In this document: positions 19,231-28,873 of the stretch, one piece after another
Position numbering within the stretch: position 1 is the first letter of the stretch
How the letters are laid out: each line of letters starts with the position of its first letter
Notes under the pieces: generated by a model
Seen by the model: only the letters and a program-made list of their open reading frames with translations
Told to the model about the DNA's origin: nothing
Databases searched by the model: none
NCBI RefSeq assembly: GCF_000737765.1
Contig: NZ_JPRI01000005.1
Location: forward strand, 1-64,000
DNA: 64,000 nucleotides
Direction: 5' to 3'
DNA from: Chryseobacterium vrystaatense
Lineage (GTDB): Bacteria > Bacteroidota > Bacteroidia > Flavobacteriales > Weeksellaceae
Made by a program: the position numbers and the translations under genes

Positions 19231-19610
19231 AGTCGTATTATTTGAATTTGAATGAAGATTTTATTGAAAATAATGCAAAAAATTCAGATATTTTTAATTG
19301 TATTCATTATTTGGTGATATAAATTTAATAAATTTTGTTTAATTAACATAATTATTTTAGGAGTTAATGTGAAATTTATGTAATGAATCATGATCGGAAA
19401 ATTAAACTTGACCCGCCGTTAAATTTTTAGTATATTATTTGAGAAAAGCCTTTATTTATACGGAAAAAGCAAAGCCTTTTACTTTCAGATTCAGGGTGTT
19501 GTATTGCTTGAGCCTCTCATGTGACAGGGTTTTAAGGACTTTGAGTATTTGCTACCACAAAGTAATATGTCGTTAAAAAAATCGTTATATTTGATTGATC
19601 AAAGAAAAAT
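19231..19610. other. divergent intergenic region
   Basis: These 380 AT-rich bases lie between the minus-strand operon and the phytochrome gene. A TATATTTG box at 19586-19593 fits the -7 consensus and would place a start about 11 bases before the phytochrome ATG, but no correctly spaced TTG was seen. No gene or RNA was recognised. Confidence 0.4.
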
Positions 19611-21800
19611 ATGAATTTTGTAGAGTGTCATGAAGAGCCCATCCACATTCCTGGGTATATACAAAGTTTTGGATATCTGATTGGCATTGACGCAGAATCG
19701 CACTCCATTACCTTTTTCAGCAGGAATATTGCGGATATATTTAGGATCGAAAATGCGGAGGAGCTTTTTGACAGAAACCTTGTGGACTTTCCTGAAATTT
19801 TTCAGTCCGTGATAGATTCTGATCTCTATACATCTCTGCGGGATTTTACGAAAAGAGAAAACGAAACCCATTTCGATAAAGTATTTATCAACGGAAAAGA
19901 ATATCATTTTTCTGTTTTCAGAAGCGGAAAACATATTTTTCTGGAATTTGAAGCGGTGCTGGAAAACCCAAACAAACGGATTTCTAATAAATATGACAAT
20001 TTTTATGTCATCGATAATGAGAAAGAGCTTTGGGAGCAGCTGTTGAGTACCCTTGCCAAAATCGTGAATTATGACCGGATGATGGTCTATAAGTTTATGA
20101 TGGACGGCTCAGGAAAGGTGATTGCGGAAAGAAGAGATGAGAATATGGAAAGCTATCTTGGCCTTCATTATCCCGAATCTGATATTCCGAGACAGGCAAG
20201 AGTGCTTTATCTGAAAAAAAGGAAAAGAATATTCAGTGATGTACATGCAGACACCATTCCGATTATAAGCAGAACCGATGAGAATATTGATCTCACTTTT
20301 GTGGCTTCAAGAGGAATGTCACCTGTTCATGGGCAGTATATCAAAAACTCAGGAGCTTCTTCAAGCTTCAGTGTATCCATAATTATTGATGATCATTTGT
20401 GGGGATTGGTTACCTGTCAAAACTCGGAAGCTAAACATATTGATCTCGAAGACAGGGTACAGGCAGGAATCTTTACGGCTTTGGCTTCTAATGCCTATTC
20501 TTCATTTAAATCTAAAAATGAACTGAATTACCGTCTGGAGCTGAACGAAAAATCGGCACAGCTGAAATCGGAGTTTTTAAAGCATAATAATCTGTTTGAC
20601 TCTCTGGCGGACAACAAGGGAAAGATCAGAAAACTGCCGGAAGCAGATGGTCTTGTTATTATTTCAGAAGGCCATACCGTCACGGTGGGAATCGTTCCTG
20701 AGCGGACCGTAATCGATAGAATTGCTCATTGGGCTCTTGAAAATACGGAAGAAAGCATCTATGTAAGCAGAACTTTCCTGAAAGACTACGGAAAGGAGCT
20801 GGGGCTGGATGAAAATGCAGCCGGAATAATTATTTATTTTATCGAGAGAAGTAAAAAAGAAATGCTGATCTGGTTTCGAAAAGAGTTTGATGAGCATATT
20901 AACTGGGCTGGAAATCCGGAAAGGAAAATTGGGGTTTTCGTTCAGAATGGACAAGAAAAACAGGCGATTTCACCAAGGACGTCATTTCATGTGTTTACAG
21001 AAAATATTAAAGGAAATTCAAAAAGATGGAATTCCAGAGATATCAGTTCGGTACAGGCAGTACGGGATGTTATTCTTGAGACTTCTCACAAGCAGTACAA
21101 CGCAATCAAAGCACTGAACGACGAACTGAGACAGGTCAATGAGGAACTGGACAGTTTTTCCTATACCATTTCACACGATTTGGGGACACCTCTTACCGTA
21201 ATGAAGCTGAACGCGCAGATGCTGCTTTCTAATTTTGAAAAAACAGAAAAAAATAAAAATAAGCTGACTTCCATTGTGGAGGAGATCGACAGTATGGCAG
21301 AAATGATGCATGATGTACTGCAGCTCAGCCGTGCCAAGCATAGCGAAATAGAGCTGGAACGGCAGCAGCCTTTCAATACAATCCGGAAGATTTCGGAGAA
21401 TTCAAAGATCACTTTCGACAGCCCTAAAAGCGAAATTATTATTAAAGACTGCCCTGATGTTATGGCCGATAAAACGATGCTTCACCAGGTTTTCTTGAAT
21501 ATCATCAATAATGCGGTGAAATACTCTTCCCATCAGGATGAGCCGAAAGTGGAAATCTGGGGAACAGAAAGAGAAGAGAGTGTGGTATACAGGATCTCTG
21601 ATAACGGAATAGGAATTCCTCAGGAGGAAAAGCATAAAATGTTCAAGATCTTTAACAGGATGGATAATGCCAAAAAGTTTAAAGGAAACGGAGTTGGTCT
21701 GTCCATTGTCCACAGAATAATGCAGAGAATAGGTGGAAATGTGGATTATGAGAGCAATAAAGACGGGACTTGTTTCATTTTAACGTTCAAAAAACCGTAA
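19611..21800 (+). CDS. bacteriophytochrome sensor histidine kinase
   Basis: The protein has 729 residues. The order is PAS (with chromophore Cys5 in ECHEEPIHIPG), GAF (YPESDIPRQ, SPVHGQY), PHY (tongue motif SPRTSF), HisKA (H-box SYTISHDLGTPL near residue 521) and HATPase (N-box NIINNAVKYS, DNGIGIP, GNGVGLSIV). It binds biliverdin and senses red/far-red light. The usual CHH after WGLIA is CQN here, so the second pocket histidine is missing. No response regulator lies nearby. The heme oxygenase gene follows after 27 bases and supplies the chromophore. Confidence 0.95.
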   Translation: MNFVECHEEPIHIPGYIQSFGYLIGIDAESHSITFFSRNIADIFRIENAEELFDRNLVDFPEIFQSVIDSDLYTSLRDFTKRENETHFDKVFINGKEYHFSVFRSGKHIFLEFEAVLENPNKRISNKYDNFYVIDNEKELWEQLLSTLAKIVNYDRMMVYKFMMDGSGKVIAERRDENMESYLGLHYPESDIPRQARVLYLKKRKRIFSDVHADTIPIISRTDENIDLTFVASRGMSPVHGQYIKNSGASSSFSVSIIIDDHLWGLVTCQNSEAKHIDLEDRVQAGIFTALASNAYSSFKSKNELNYRLELNEKSAQLKSEFLKHNNLFDSLADNKGKIRKLPEADGLVIISEGHTVTVGIVPERTVIDRIAHWALENTEESIYVSRTFLKDYGKELGLDENAAGIIIYFIERSKKEMLIWFRKEFDEHINWAGNPERKIGVFVQNGQEKQAISPRTSFHVFTENIKGNSKRWNSRDISSVQAVRDVILETSHKQYNAIKALNDELRQVNEELDSFSYTISHDLGTPLTVMKLNAQMLLSNFEKTEKNKNKLTSIVEEIDSMAEMMHDVLQLSRAKHSEIELERQQPFNTIRKISENSKITFDSPKSEIIIKDCPDVMADKTMLHQVFLNIINNAVKYSSHQDEPKVEIWGTEREESVVYRISDNGIGIPQEEKHKMFKIFNRMDNAKKFKGNGVGLSIVHRIMQRIGGNVDYESNKDGTCFILTFKKP

Positions 21801-21827
21801 ATTTGGGAAACTTTAAAAACCTTATTT

Positions 21828-22379
21828 ATGGTATCAGAGTATCTTAAACAAAATACAGCGGAATATCACGATGCTGCGGAAAAACTTTTCAATTCTGAAA
21901 AAATTTTTAATAAGACCTTCACATTGGAAGATTACAAAAAGATCATCAATACCAATTATCTGATGCTTCTTCACAGTGAAGATAAAATATTCGGAAGCCT
22001 TTCTGACAAATATTCAGAAAAGCTTCAGCTCACCAACAGAGTAAAACTTCCTCTTATCGAGAAAGATCTTGAAAGTCTTTCTCTGGAAAATCAAACGGTT
22101 TCACACGACCTTCACTTTGACAATGAGCATGAGGCTCTGGGAGCAATGTACGTGATCGAAGGTTCTACTTTAGGTGGAAATGTGATCGCAAAACAGCTTT
22201 CTAAAACAGAAGGTTTTGATCAGGTGACTTTCAATTTCTTCGGGTGCTATCAGGAAAATACAGGACCGATGTGGAAGAACTTCAAAGAAGTTCTGGACAC
22301 TGAAGTTACTGAAGAAAACTATAATGAAGTCCTGTCGGGAGCAAAAAAACTATATACGTTTTTACTGAACGTCAATTAA
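21828..22379 (+). CDS. biliverdin-producing heme oxygenase (BphO type)
   Basis: The 183-residue protein opens with KQNTAEYHDAAEKLF, which carries the proximal haem-ligand histidine. It contains the distal-helix motif ALGAMYVIEGSTLGGNVIAKQL. It opens haem to biliverdin, iron and CO, giving the pigment used by the phytochrome encoded immediately upstream. Adjacency of bphO and bphP is well known in bacteria. A 20-bp direct repeat covers its stop codon. Confidence 0.93.
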   Translation: MVSEYLKQNTAEYHDAAEKLFNSEKIFNKTFTLEDYKKIINTNYLMLLHSEDKIFGSLSDKYSEKLQLTNRVKLPLIEKDLESLSLENQTVSHDLHFDNEHEALGAMYVIEGSTLGGNVIAKQLSKTEGFDQVTFNFFGCYQENTGPMWKNFKEVLDTEVTEENYNEVLSGAKKLYTFLLNVN

Positions 22380-22403
22380 TTTCACTGAACCTCAATTAAA
22401 TTC
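22364..22403 (+). repeat. imperfect 20-bp tandem repeat over the heme oxygenase stop codon
   Basis: ACTGAACGTCAATTAATTTC is followed at once by ACTGAACCTCAATTAAATTC. The first copy encodes the last residues and stop of the heme oxygenase gene. The second is non-coding. Confidence 0.8.
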
Positions 22404-22430
22404 CTGAAAAATTGCCCACATTTTCAGGAA
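22401..22430 (+). terminator. hairpin between heme oxygenase and malate dehydrogenase genes
   Basis: TTCCTGAAAA pairs with TTTTCAGGAA around ATTGCCCACA. It lacks a clear T run but sits in terminator position. It overlaps the promoter of the next gene. Confidence 0.5.
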
Positions 22431-22442
22431 TTGTTAAATTTG
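22412..22442 (+). promoter_or_regulatory. flavobacterial-type promoter for malate dehydrogenase
   Basis: TTG at 22412-22414 and TAAATTTG at 22435-22442 are 20 bases apart, a good match to TTG-N17-23-TAnnTTTG. The TTG lies in the loop of the preceding hairpin. A leader of about 45 bases would follow. Confidence 0.6.
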
Positions 22443-22495
22443 GGCGTTTCAATTTTTAGACTAAACTAAAAAATAATTTAAAAAAAGTATACAAT

Positions 22496-23422
22496 ATGAA
22501 AGTAACTGTAGTAGGTGCAGGCGCTGTAGGAGCAAGCTGTGCGGAATACATCGCAATGAAAAACTTCTGTTCAGAAGTAGTTTTAGTAGACATTAAAGAA
22601 GGATTTGCTGAAGGTAAGGCAATGGATTTGATGCAGACAGCTTCGCTGAACGGATTCGATACAAAAATTACCGGAACAACAGGAGATTACAGCAAAACTG
22701 CAGGTTCTCACGTAGCAGTAATCACTTCAGGGATTCCAAGAAAACCTGGAATGACGAGAGAAGAGCTGATCGGTATCAACGCAGGAATTGTAAAAGATGT
22801 TACTGCCAACCTGGTAAAACATTCTCCGGAAGTGATCATCATCGTGGTTTCTAACCCGATGGATACGATGGCTTACCTGGTACACAAAACTTCAGGTCTT
22901 CCTAAGCACAAAATCATCGGAATGGGTGGTGCACTGGATTCTGCAAGATTTCAGTACAGACTGGCTGAGGCATTAGAAAGTCCAATTTCTGATGTTAACG
23001 GAATGGTGATTGCGGCTCACAGTGATACAGGTATGCTTCCATTATTGAGCAAAGCGACAAGAAACGGAGTTCCGGTAACAGAATTCCTTAGTGATGAGCA
23101 ACAAAAATATGTTATTGAAGAAACTAAAGTAGGGGGAGCTACTCTTACAAAATTATTAGGAACTTCAGCTTGGTATGCACCGGGTGCAGCAGTTTCTGTC
23201 ATGGTTCAGGCCATTGCCTGCGACCAGAAAAAAATGATCCCTTGTTCTTTAATGCTTGAAGGTGAATACGGACAAAATGATATCTGCCTGGGAGTTCCAG
23301 CAATCATCGGAGCAAACGGAGTAGAAAAAATCGTTAACGTAACACTTACTGCAGATGAGCAGTTGAAGTTTGCTGAAGCAGCGAATGCTGTAAGAGAGGT
23401 AAACGGAGATCTTAAGTTCTAA
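22496..23422 (+). CDS. mdh: malate dehydrogenase
   Basis: The 308-residue protein has the NAD-binding motif VVGAGAVGASCAEYIA. Its substrate arginines lie in the loop RKPGMTREEL, the Asp/Arg pair in GGALDSARF, and the catalytic His in AAHSDTGMLPL. The Arg in the active-site loop marks malate rather than lactate dehydrogenase of the LDH-like type. It converts malate and NAD+ to oxaloacetate in the TCA cycle. It is monocistronic with its own promoter and a strong terminator. Confidence 0.95.
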   Translation: MKVTVVGAGAVGASCAEYIAMKNFCSEVVLVDIKEGFAEGKAMDLMQTASLNGFDTKITGTTGDYSKTAGSHVAVITSGIPRKPGMTREELIGINAGIVKDVTANLVKHSPEVIIIVVSNPMDTMAYLVHKTSGLPKHKIIGMGGALDSARFQYRLAEALESPISDVNGMVIAAHSDTGMLPLLSKATRNGVPVTEFLSDEQQKYVIEETKVGGATLTKLLGTSAWYAPGAAVSVMVQAIACDQKKMIPCSLMLEGEYGQNDICLGVPAIIGANGVEKIVNVTLTADEQLKFAEAANAVREVNGDLKF

Positions 23423-23444
23423 TTAGATTCAACTCTATATATAG

Positions 23445-23479
23445 CTCAGCGCGGCCTTTGGCCGCGCTGAGTTTTTTTT
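23445..23479 (+). terminator. strong terminator of mdh
   Basis: A perfect 12-bp GC-rich stem CTCAGCGCGGCC / GGCCGCGCTGAG with loop TTT is followed by T8. The GCGCGGCC-loop-GGCCGCGC core recurs in the hairpin at 52249-52295. Confidence 0.95.
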
Positions 23480-24030
23480 ATGTCTACATAAGATTATTGA
23501 AGATCATTTCAGGATCTCTGTAAACTGGAAAATTTTCCGAAACTTCATTTCTCTTATCCCACATATTTTCCGATAGATCAAAACTCTAAAACAATTTTCT
23601 CTTTGATCAAAAAACATGAGAAATAGATCAGGAAAAAGGGACTTCTTATCACTGTCTAGTGAAAATAGCTGTGTGAAATTTACATCTGCATCCTCCCAAA
23701 AAATGATACTAAGCTGGTTACTACTTTTGTTTAATTAAAAAAATTCTACGTAGAAATATCTTTAAAGGATGTTTTTTACTTTCGATTGTCGAATGAAAAT
23801 AAATATTACATTACCAGTGTACAATTCAAATGATATAAAAAATAATACGACATACTTTGTCGCTGTGTGATTATATCTTTGGCAAGCAATACTTAACGCT
23901 ACTTAAAAATACACCGGTACGTGATAAACTTCATGTTAAATCTCTGTAAGGAGACGTGTAGAGGCGTTAAAAAGTGTTAAATTTGCCGAGCTTATATAAA
24001 AACTAATATTAACTTAAAAAACGCAAATAG
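23480..24030. other. long intergenic region before the Rhs locus, no gene seen
   Basis: About 550 bases carry no coding frame of note. A TAAATTTG box at 23978-23985 fits the -7 promoter consensus, but no TTG lies at the expected distance, so it is a weak candidate promoter for the genes starting at 24031. Confidence 0.4.
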
Positions 24031-25662
24031 ATGAAGAGATTCTATTTTGGTGCATTTTCTTTGTGCACGATCCTTTCCCTGTCCGGGCAGGAGGTATTAT
24101 GGGAGAAATCTATAAAATCTTCTACGCAGGATTTTCTAAGCCAGGTGACCACCACCATCGATCAGCAGTATCTTATTTCCGGAAGCAGCATTCAAAGCGA
24201 TAAGCTTCAGACGGGAGGTAATACCCAGAATAGGGGCTACGACCTGCATTTGATAAAATTGAATCAACAGGGTGAGAAAATTTTTGAAAAGTTTTTTGCC
24301 GGAAATAACCACGACTATTTATCAGCTACAGTTGCCACTCAGGATGGAAGCTTTTTAGTAGCATCGACTTCCTACTCCTCAAAAGGGCTAGGTAAAAAAG
24401 AAGATTCCAAAGGGGGGAGTGATCTCTGGTTGATAAAAATTAATGAATTTGGTGATGAATTGTGGCAGAAAACACTGGGAACTTCTGCAGATGAAGAAGC
24501 AAGAGCAGTCATTCAGACCACAGACCTTGGTTTTTTTGTCGCTGGAAATGTACAGAACTCAACTAAAGGCTTTGGTTCAAAGGATGTTTTGGTGGTAAAA
24601 CTTGATAAAGACGGGAAAGTTCTTTCTGAAATAATTTTTGGTGGAAAAGGACTTGATGAGGTAGAAAAGATGATTCCTACCCGGGACGGAGGAGCGTTGT
24701 TAGGGATCTATTCCAGAAGTGGAATGGTACAAACTAAAATGTCCAATGTAAAAAGTACAGGCAGTTCCAATTCAGCTGACGCTCAATCTGTCAAATCTGT
24801 ACAAAAGAATTCCGAAAACTATGGTGAAGGAGATTATTGGATTGTAAAACTTTCGAAGGAGGGTAAGATTGAATGGGAAAAGAACTACGGAGGAAAAGGC
24901 GATGACCACATCAGAACACTGGCTTTAACATCATCCGGGTTTTTGGTTGGCGGAGAATCCAGATCCGAAAGATCAGGGAATAAATCTGTAGGAATCGAAG
25001 AAGGAACGGATCTATGGGTGATTTCTTTAAACGAGAGAGGCGAAGAAATCTGGCAGAAATCCTACAATTTCGGAAACAGAGATATCCTGATGGGAATGAG
25101 CACCATTAATGAGAGTCAAGAATCAAGAATCAAGAACCAGGACCTCACCAAAGGGATTTTACTGGGTGGCTACACTCAGGCAGAAGGAAGAATTGAAGCC
25201 AATGATGAAAGTTTTTGGATGCTATACCTGGATCTGGACGGAAAAGAGCAGTGGAGAAAACACGTGAAAGGAGAATCTAAAAAACGGGAAGAAAGGCTTT
25301 CAGATATTAAACTCAATAGAGATGGTTCCATCATTTTAGCAGGTACGAGTGCTGATGAACTGGGAAAAGAGAACTGGAAAATCATAAAATTAGGCGATAA
25401 ACAAATTGATCAGTTGATTGTAAAGCAAGACATCAAAATCTACCCGAATCCGGTATCAGATTATGCTTATGTAGAAATAGGCTATGATTTCAAAGAGGCT
25501 GATATTATAGTTTATGATATGGGCGGAAGACAACTTCAGATTGTCAAGACTAAGAATAAAGTCACAAAGATCAATACCCAGAATTTAATTCAGGGCGCTT
25601 ATCTGGTGACGATCAAAACAGATACGAATAAATCGGCAAGTGCCAGGCTAATCAAAAAATAA
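24031..25662 (+). CDS. T9SS-secreted protein with beta-propeller-like repeats and type A sorting domain
   Basis: The protein has 543 residues. A signal peptide (FSLCTILSLSGQ) is followed by repeated units of the type DLWLIKINEFGDELWQKTLG and DYWIVKLSKEGKIEWEKNYG, about 50 residues each, probably forming blades. The C-terminal ~75 residues (IKIYPNPVSDYAYVEI ... GAYLVTIKTD) are a type A sorting domain that directs export through the type IX secretion system to the cell surface. It ends 10 bases before the Rhs-type gene and is probably in the same transcript, but a role in the toxin system is not shown. Confidence 0.85.
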   Translation: MKRFYFGAFSLCTILSLSGQEVLWEKSIKSSTQDFLSQVTTTIDQQYLISGSSIQSDKLQTGGNTQNRGYDLHLIKLNQQGEKIFEKFFAGNNHDYLSATVATQDGSFLVASTSYSSKGLGKKEDSKGGSDLWLIKINEFGDELWQKTLGTSADEEARAVIQTTDLGFFVAGNVQNSTKGFGSKDVLVVKLDKDGKVLSEIIFGGKGLDEVEKMIPTRDGGALLGIYSRSGMVQTKMSNVKSTGSSNSADAQSVKSVQKNSENYGEGDYWIVKLSKEGKIEWEKNYGGKGDDHIRTLALTSSGFLVGGESRSERSGNKSVGIEEGTDLWVISLNERGEEIWQKSYNFGNRDILMGMSTINESQESRIKNQDLTKGILLGGYTQAEGRIEANDESFWMLYLDLDGKEQWRKHVKGESKKREERLSDIKLNRDGSIILAGTSADELGKENWKIIKLGDKQIDQLIVKQDIKIYPNPVSDYAYVEIGYDFKEADIIVYDMGGRQLQIVKTKNKVTKINTQNLIQGAYLVTIKTDTNKSASARLIKK

Positions 25663-25672
25663 ACATTAAATA

Positions 25673-28489
25673 ATGAAAAAGATATACATGTGCATCATAA
25701 GCCTGATGGGCTTTACGATGCAGGCGCAGCAGCAGCAGTTTCAGGGCGTTAATTATGGGGATACTCCCCATCCGGTTCCCTCATTAACTTCCTTTGCCAC
25801 CTTTACCGATAATCCACCCGCGCTTGCTAAGGGGAAACCGGAGATCTCGGTTCCGCTCCTGAGCATTCCGGGATATGGAGGCTCTGGGATTGGGTTGCAG
25901 CTGAACTATGATCCAATCAATACAGGAGGTGTTGCAGGGGAAACCGGAGCAGGATGGCTGATGTCCAAAGGCGGTGTGATCTCAAGGAAAATTAATGGTA
26001 TTGTAGATGAGTTATTTCAGTATGATGAAGAAAGATTTAACTTTGACGATGAATATTATTACAATCTGCCGGGCTTTTCCGGGAAATTTAAAATAACAAG
26101 AAATATCCAGCAAAATACGTTCACTATTATTGATCTTAATCCACTGAATCATGTTAAAATAGCATATACCAAACAAAACAATCCTAACCCGAAGACTTTA
26201 CTTGTTGACTCTTTTACCATTACCGATGATCAGGGAAATACCTATCACTTTAATGACTACTCAATAGCAGTAGTTTATGACGGGTTTTATGAAAGTAAAG
26301 GATTATGGGGTACCGAATATAAATCGGCGTTTTATCTTACGAAGATCACCAACACCCACGGAGTGGAAACCGCCAGTTTTACTTATAAAAAAGAGACCAA
26401 GAAGAACGAGGATGATTGGCTGGTTTACATTAGCTGCCAGCTGGAGAAAATTAACACAGCCTCCGGAAATATAGAAATCGTTTATGATTATGATCAGGCA
26501 TTGCAAAAAACAATGAATGATCCTTACAGCATCAAAAAACTGATTCTAAGTAATGCTTATGCCAAAACAGCAGAGTATACATTTGAATATTCTTATCCGT
26601 TTCCTTCAGGCTCTGTGGAGAGCAAAACAAAAATAAGACAGCTGAACAGGATAAAAAAAATGGATGGGCAGACGGTTGTTGAAGAAACATCATTTGTCTA
26701 CCATCCTCTTACATCCTCTGGTGTTTCGACCGGATCAGCCTGCGATGGGAGCCAGGTACAGAACCCATTAGGTGTTCTGAGTAAAATTATCTATCCTACA
26801 AAAGGAGTTACAGAATTTATTTATGAAGGAGGGGAGGTATATAAAGATAAAAGTTCAGCAGAGTTTCTGGAATCTTTAAATACTGATTATAGAGATGGTT
26901 GTGCTCAGTCTATCGCGAAATCTCCACCGTTAAACTTTGATACCAGACAGGCAGTAACCTATACTTTTACCGTTTCAGGAGATCCGGCCAGAAAACGTAC
27001 GTTTTGGCTTAATTTCAATGCATCCCGATATCATTATACAGAGCCGAGACCTATTGATCCGAATACAGGGTTTCCTACTCCAAGGCCGCCTCTTCAGCCT
27101 AATCAAAGATTATCCTATACACTGCAAAGAGGGAGCGAAGTCCTTGTAGATAATGAGCGAACGGATAAATTACAGTTTTATAATTATCCGGGCCAGTATA
27201 CCATTACCGTTAATATCCCTTACGTGGAGGGTTCCGGTACATTTATCCTCTCAGAACTTGTCACTAAACCCGGCCCATACAGAAATGCTACAGGTGGTTC
27301 CCCATACAGAATAAAATCTGTCAAACGATATGCTGATGCCGGAAGCAGCACTCCTGTTCATTCCGTAACCTATGCTTATGACAGTTTTTCCTTGCCCAAC
27401 AGCTCCAGTGGGTATCATACTTATGATGGTGTAATGTATAAAAATGTAAAGGTCACGGAAGATACAGCAAAGGGCTATACCCAATATGAGTTTAAACTTT
27501 CGGATAGCTACCCCTCATATCCTTATGTGAAAGATGGAATCGATGGAACCTTCAGACCTTACTATAATCTGGTGAGATCGGGGATCCTGGAGAAAAAGGA
27601 AGTCTACAGTGAAAGCGGCAAACTGTTGTCAAGAGATAATTTTGAATATACATTAGCATTGGAAAACGATGTGGATTATCCTATAAGTGGAAATAATTAT
27701 TCCAAAGCAGCTTATTTCAGCCAGACGAAAAACAGTTCGGTAGTTTATCCTTCCGGTTCTGCATCTTCTTTTCTGGCATCATCCAGCGAAACCAATGTGA
27801 GGGCAGATAATTTTAAACCTTCCTCTTCCAAAAGTGTTTCAGCGGATGGAACCACGACCGAAAGTTTCTACCAGTATGCCCAGGATAAAAATCACACCAA
27901 ACTGTTAGCGGCTAATATGACAGGAATACCGTTGGAATCGGAGGTAAAGGAAAACGGAAAAACGATCGGAAAGTCAGAAACCAGATTCGATCACGCAACG
28001 AATTTGTATCCTACCTCTGAGATCAGTTATAACAGACAGACCCAAAGTCCTGTTACTACGTCTACATTCGATGTCTATGACAACAAAGGAAATCTGGTTC
28101 AGGCCACAGGAAAAAATGGAATTCCAAGCACAACGATCTGGGGATATCATCAGACCATGCCTATTGCAGTGATCAGTGGAGCCTCCTATTCTCAGGTGGC
28201 CTCCCTTGCCAGTGTAACGGCTGCTGTAGCGGCCTCGAATGCAGATTGTGACAATCCTGCTAACGAACCGGCGTTGTTACAGGCACTCGAGACCTTAAGA
28301 AAAGATCCGGCACTGAAAGATTACGGGGTAACCGCATCCACCTATGACCCTTTAATCGGAGTAACGAACTCCATATCAGGGAACGGGATCAGAACGGTGA
28401 ATGTGTATGACAGCGTAGGAAGACTGATCAAAGTAACGGATGCGGAAGGAAAGACCCTGCAGGAGAACCAGTACAATTATAAACACTAG
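25673..28489 (+). CDS. secreted Rhs/YD-repeat-type protein lacking core and toxin tip
   Basis: The protein has 938 residues with a signal peptide (MKKIYMCIISLMGFTMQAQ). The N-terminal region (PEISVPLLSIPGYGGSGIGLQLNYD ... GAGWLMSKGGVISR) is of the SpvB/Rhs entry type. It ends in a YD-like repeat, VYDSVGRLIKVTDAEG. It has no RHS core and no toxin tip. In Chryseobacterium-type loci such a protein commonly sits just before the toxin-bearing Rhs protein, so it may be the first half of a split shell. That pairing is inferred from order and spacing. Confidence 0.75.
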   Translation: MKKIYMCIISLMGFTMQAQQQQFQGVNYGDTPHPVPSLTSFATFTDNPPALAKGKPEISVPLLSIPGYGGSGIGLQLNYDPINTGGVAGETGAGWLMSKGGVISRKINGIVDELFQYDEERFNFDDEYYYNLPGFSGKFKITRNIQQNTFTIIDLNPLNHVKIAYTKQNNPNPKTLLVDSFTITDDQGNTYHFNDYSIAVVYDGFYESKGLWGTEYKSAFYLTKITNTHGVETASFTYKKETKKNEDDWLVYISCQLEKINTASGNIEIVYDYDQALQKTMNDPYSIKKLILSNAYAKTAEYTFEYSYPFPSGSVESKTKIRQLNRIKKMDGQTVVEETSFVYHPLTSSGVSTGSACDGSQVQNPLGVLSKIIYPTKGVTEFIYEGGEVYKDKSSAEFLESLNTDYRDGCAQSIAKSPPLNFDTRQAVTYTFTVSGDPARKRTFWLNFNASRYHYTEPRPIDPNTGFPTPRPPLQPNQRLSYTLQRGSEVLVDNERTDKLQFYNYPGQYTITVNIPYVEGSGTFILSELVTKPGPYRNATGGSPYRIKSVKRYADAGSSTPVHSVTYAYDSFSLPNSSSGYHTYDGVMYKNVKVTEDTAKGYTQYEFKLSDSYPSYPYVKDGIDGTFRPYYNLVRSGILEKKEVYSESGKLLSRDNFEYTLALENDVDYPISGNNYSKAAYFSQTKNSSVVYPSGSASSFLASSSETNVRADNFKPSSSKSVSADGTTTESFYQYAQDKNHTKLLAANMTGIPLESEVKENGKTIGKSETRFDHATNLYPTSEISYNRQTQSPVTTSTFDVYDNKGNLVQATGKNGIPSTTIWGYHQTMPIAVISGASYSQVASLASVTAAVAASNADCDNPANEPALLQALETLRKDPALKDYGVTASTYDPLIGVTNSISGNGIRTVNVYDSVGRLIKVTDAEGKTLQENQYNYKH

Positions 28490-28492
28490 GGA

Positions 28493-28873
28493 ATGATGAA
28501 TGAAGAATTAAAAATGAAGAGTAAAAACGTATTGAAAGATAAAAGTTTTACTTTCAGTATTCATATTGTGGAGCAATACAGGAGGCTGACAGAATCTAAG
28601 GAGTTTGTGATGTCTAAACAGTTACTTCGCAGCGGAACAGCAATAGGAGCGCTGATCAGAGAAGCAGAGTTTGGCCAGAGCAGGGCCGATTTTATTAATA
28701 AACTGTCCATAGCGCTTAAGGAGGCTAACGAAAGCTGTTACTGGCTGGAACTTTTACATCGTACGCACTACATCGGTGATGAATACTTTGAACGATTGGC
28801 TGCATACATCAATGAACTCATCAGTATGCTGGTAGCAAGTATTAAAACCTCAAAATTAGCTTTAAACAAATGA
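28493..28873 (+). CDS. four-helix-bundle protein (23S rRNA-intervening-sequence type)
   Basis: The 126-residue protein matches the S23/IVP family: FTFSIHIVEQYRRL, SKQLLRSGTAIGALIREAE, FINKLSIALKEANESCYWLELL. These small helical proteins were first seen inside 23S rRNA insertions but are common as free genes in Bacteroidota, with unknown function. Here the gene lies between two Rhs genes, three bases after the first, and its TGA overlaps the ATG of the second by four bases. That implies translational coupling with the toxin gene. Confidence 0.8.
   Translation: MMNEELKMKSKNVLKDKSFTFSIHIVEQYRRLTESKEFVMSKQLLRSGTAIGALIREAEFGQSRADFINKLSIALKEANESCYWLELLHRTHYIGDEYFERLAAYINELISMLVASIKTSKLALNK

Noticed and set aside
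24031..25662. T9SS cargo as the toxin-delivery protein
   Set aside because: It has a sorting domain and beta repeats but no toxin or Rhs motif; only its position links it to the locus.
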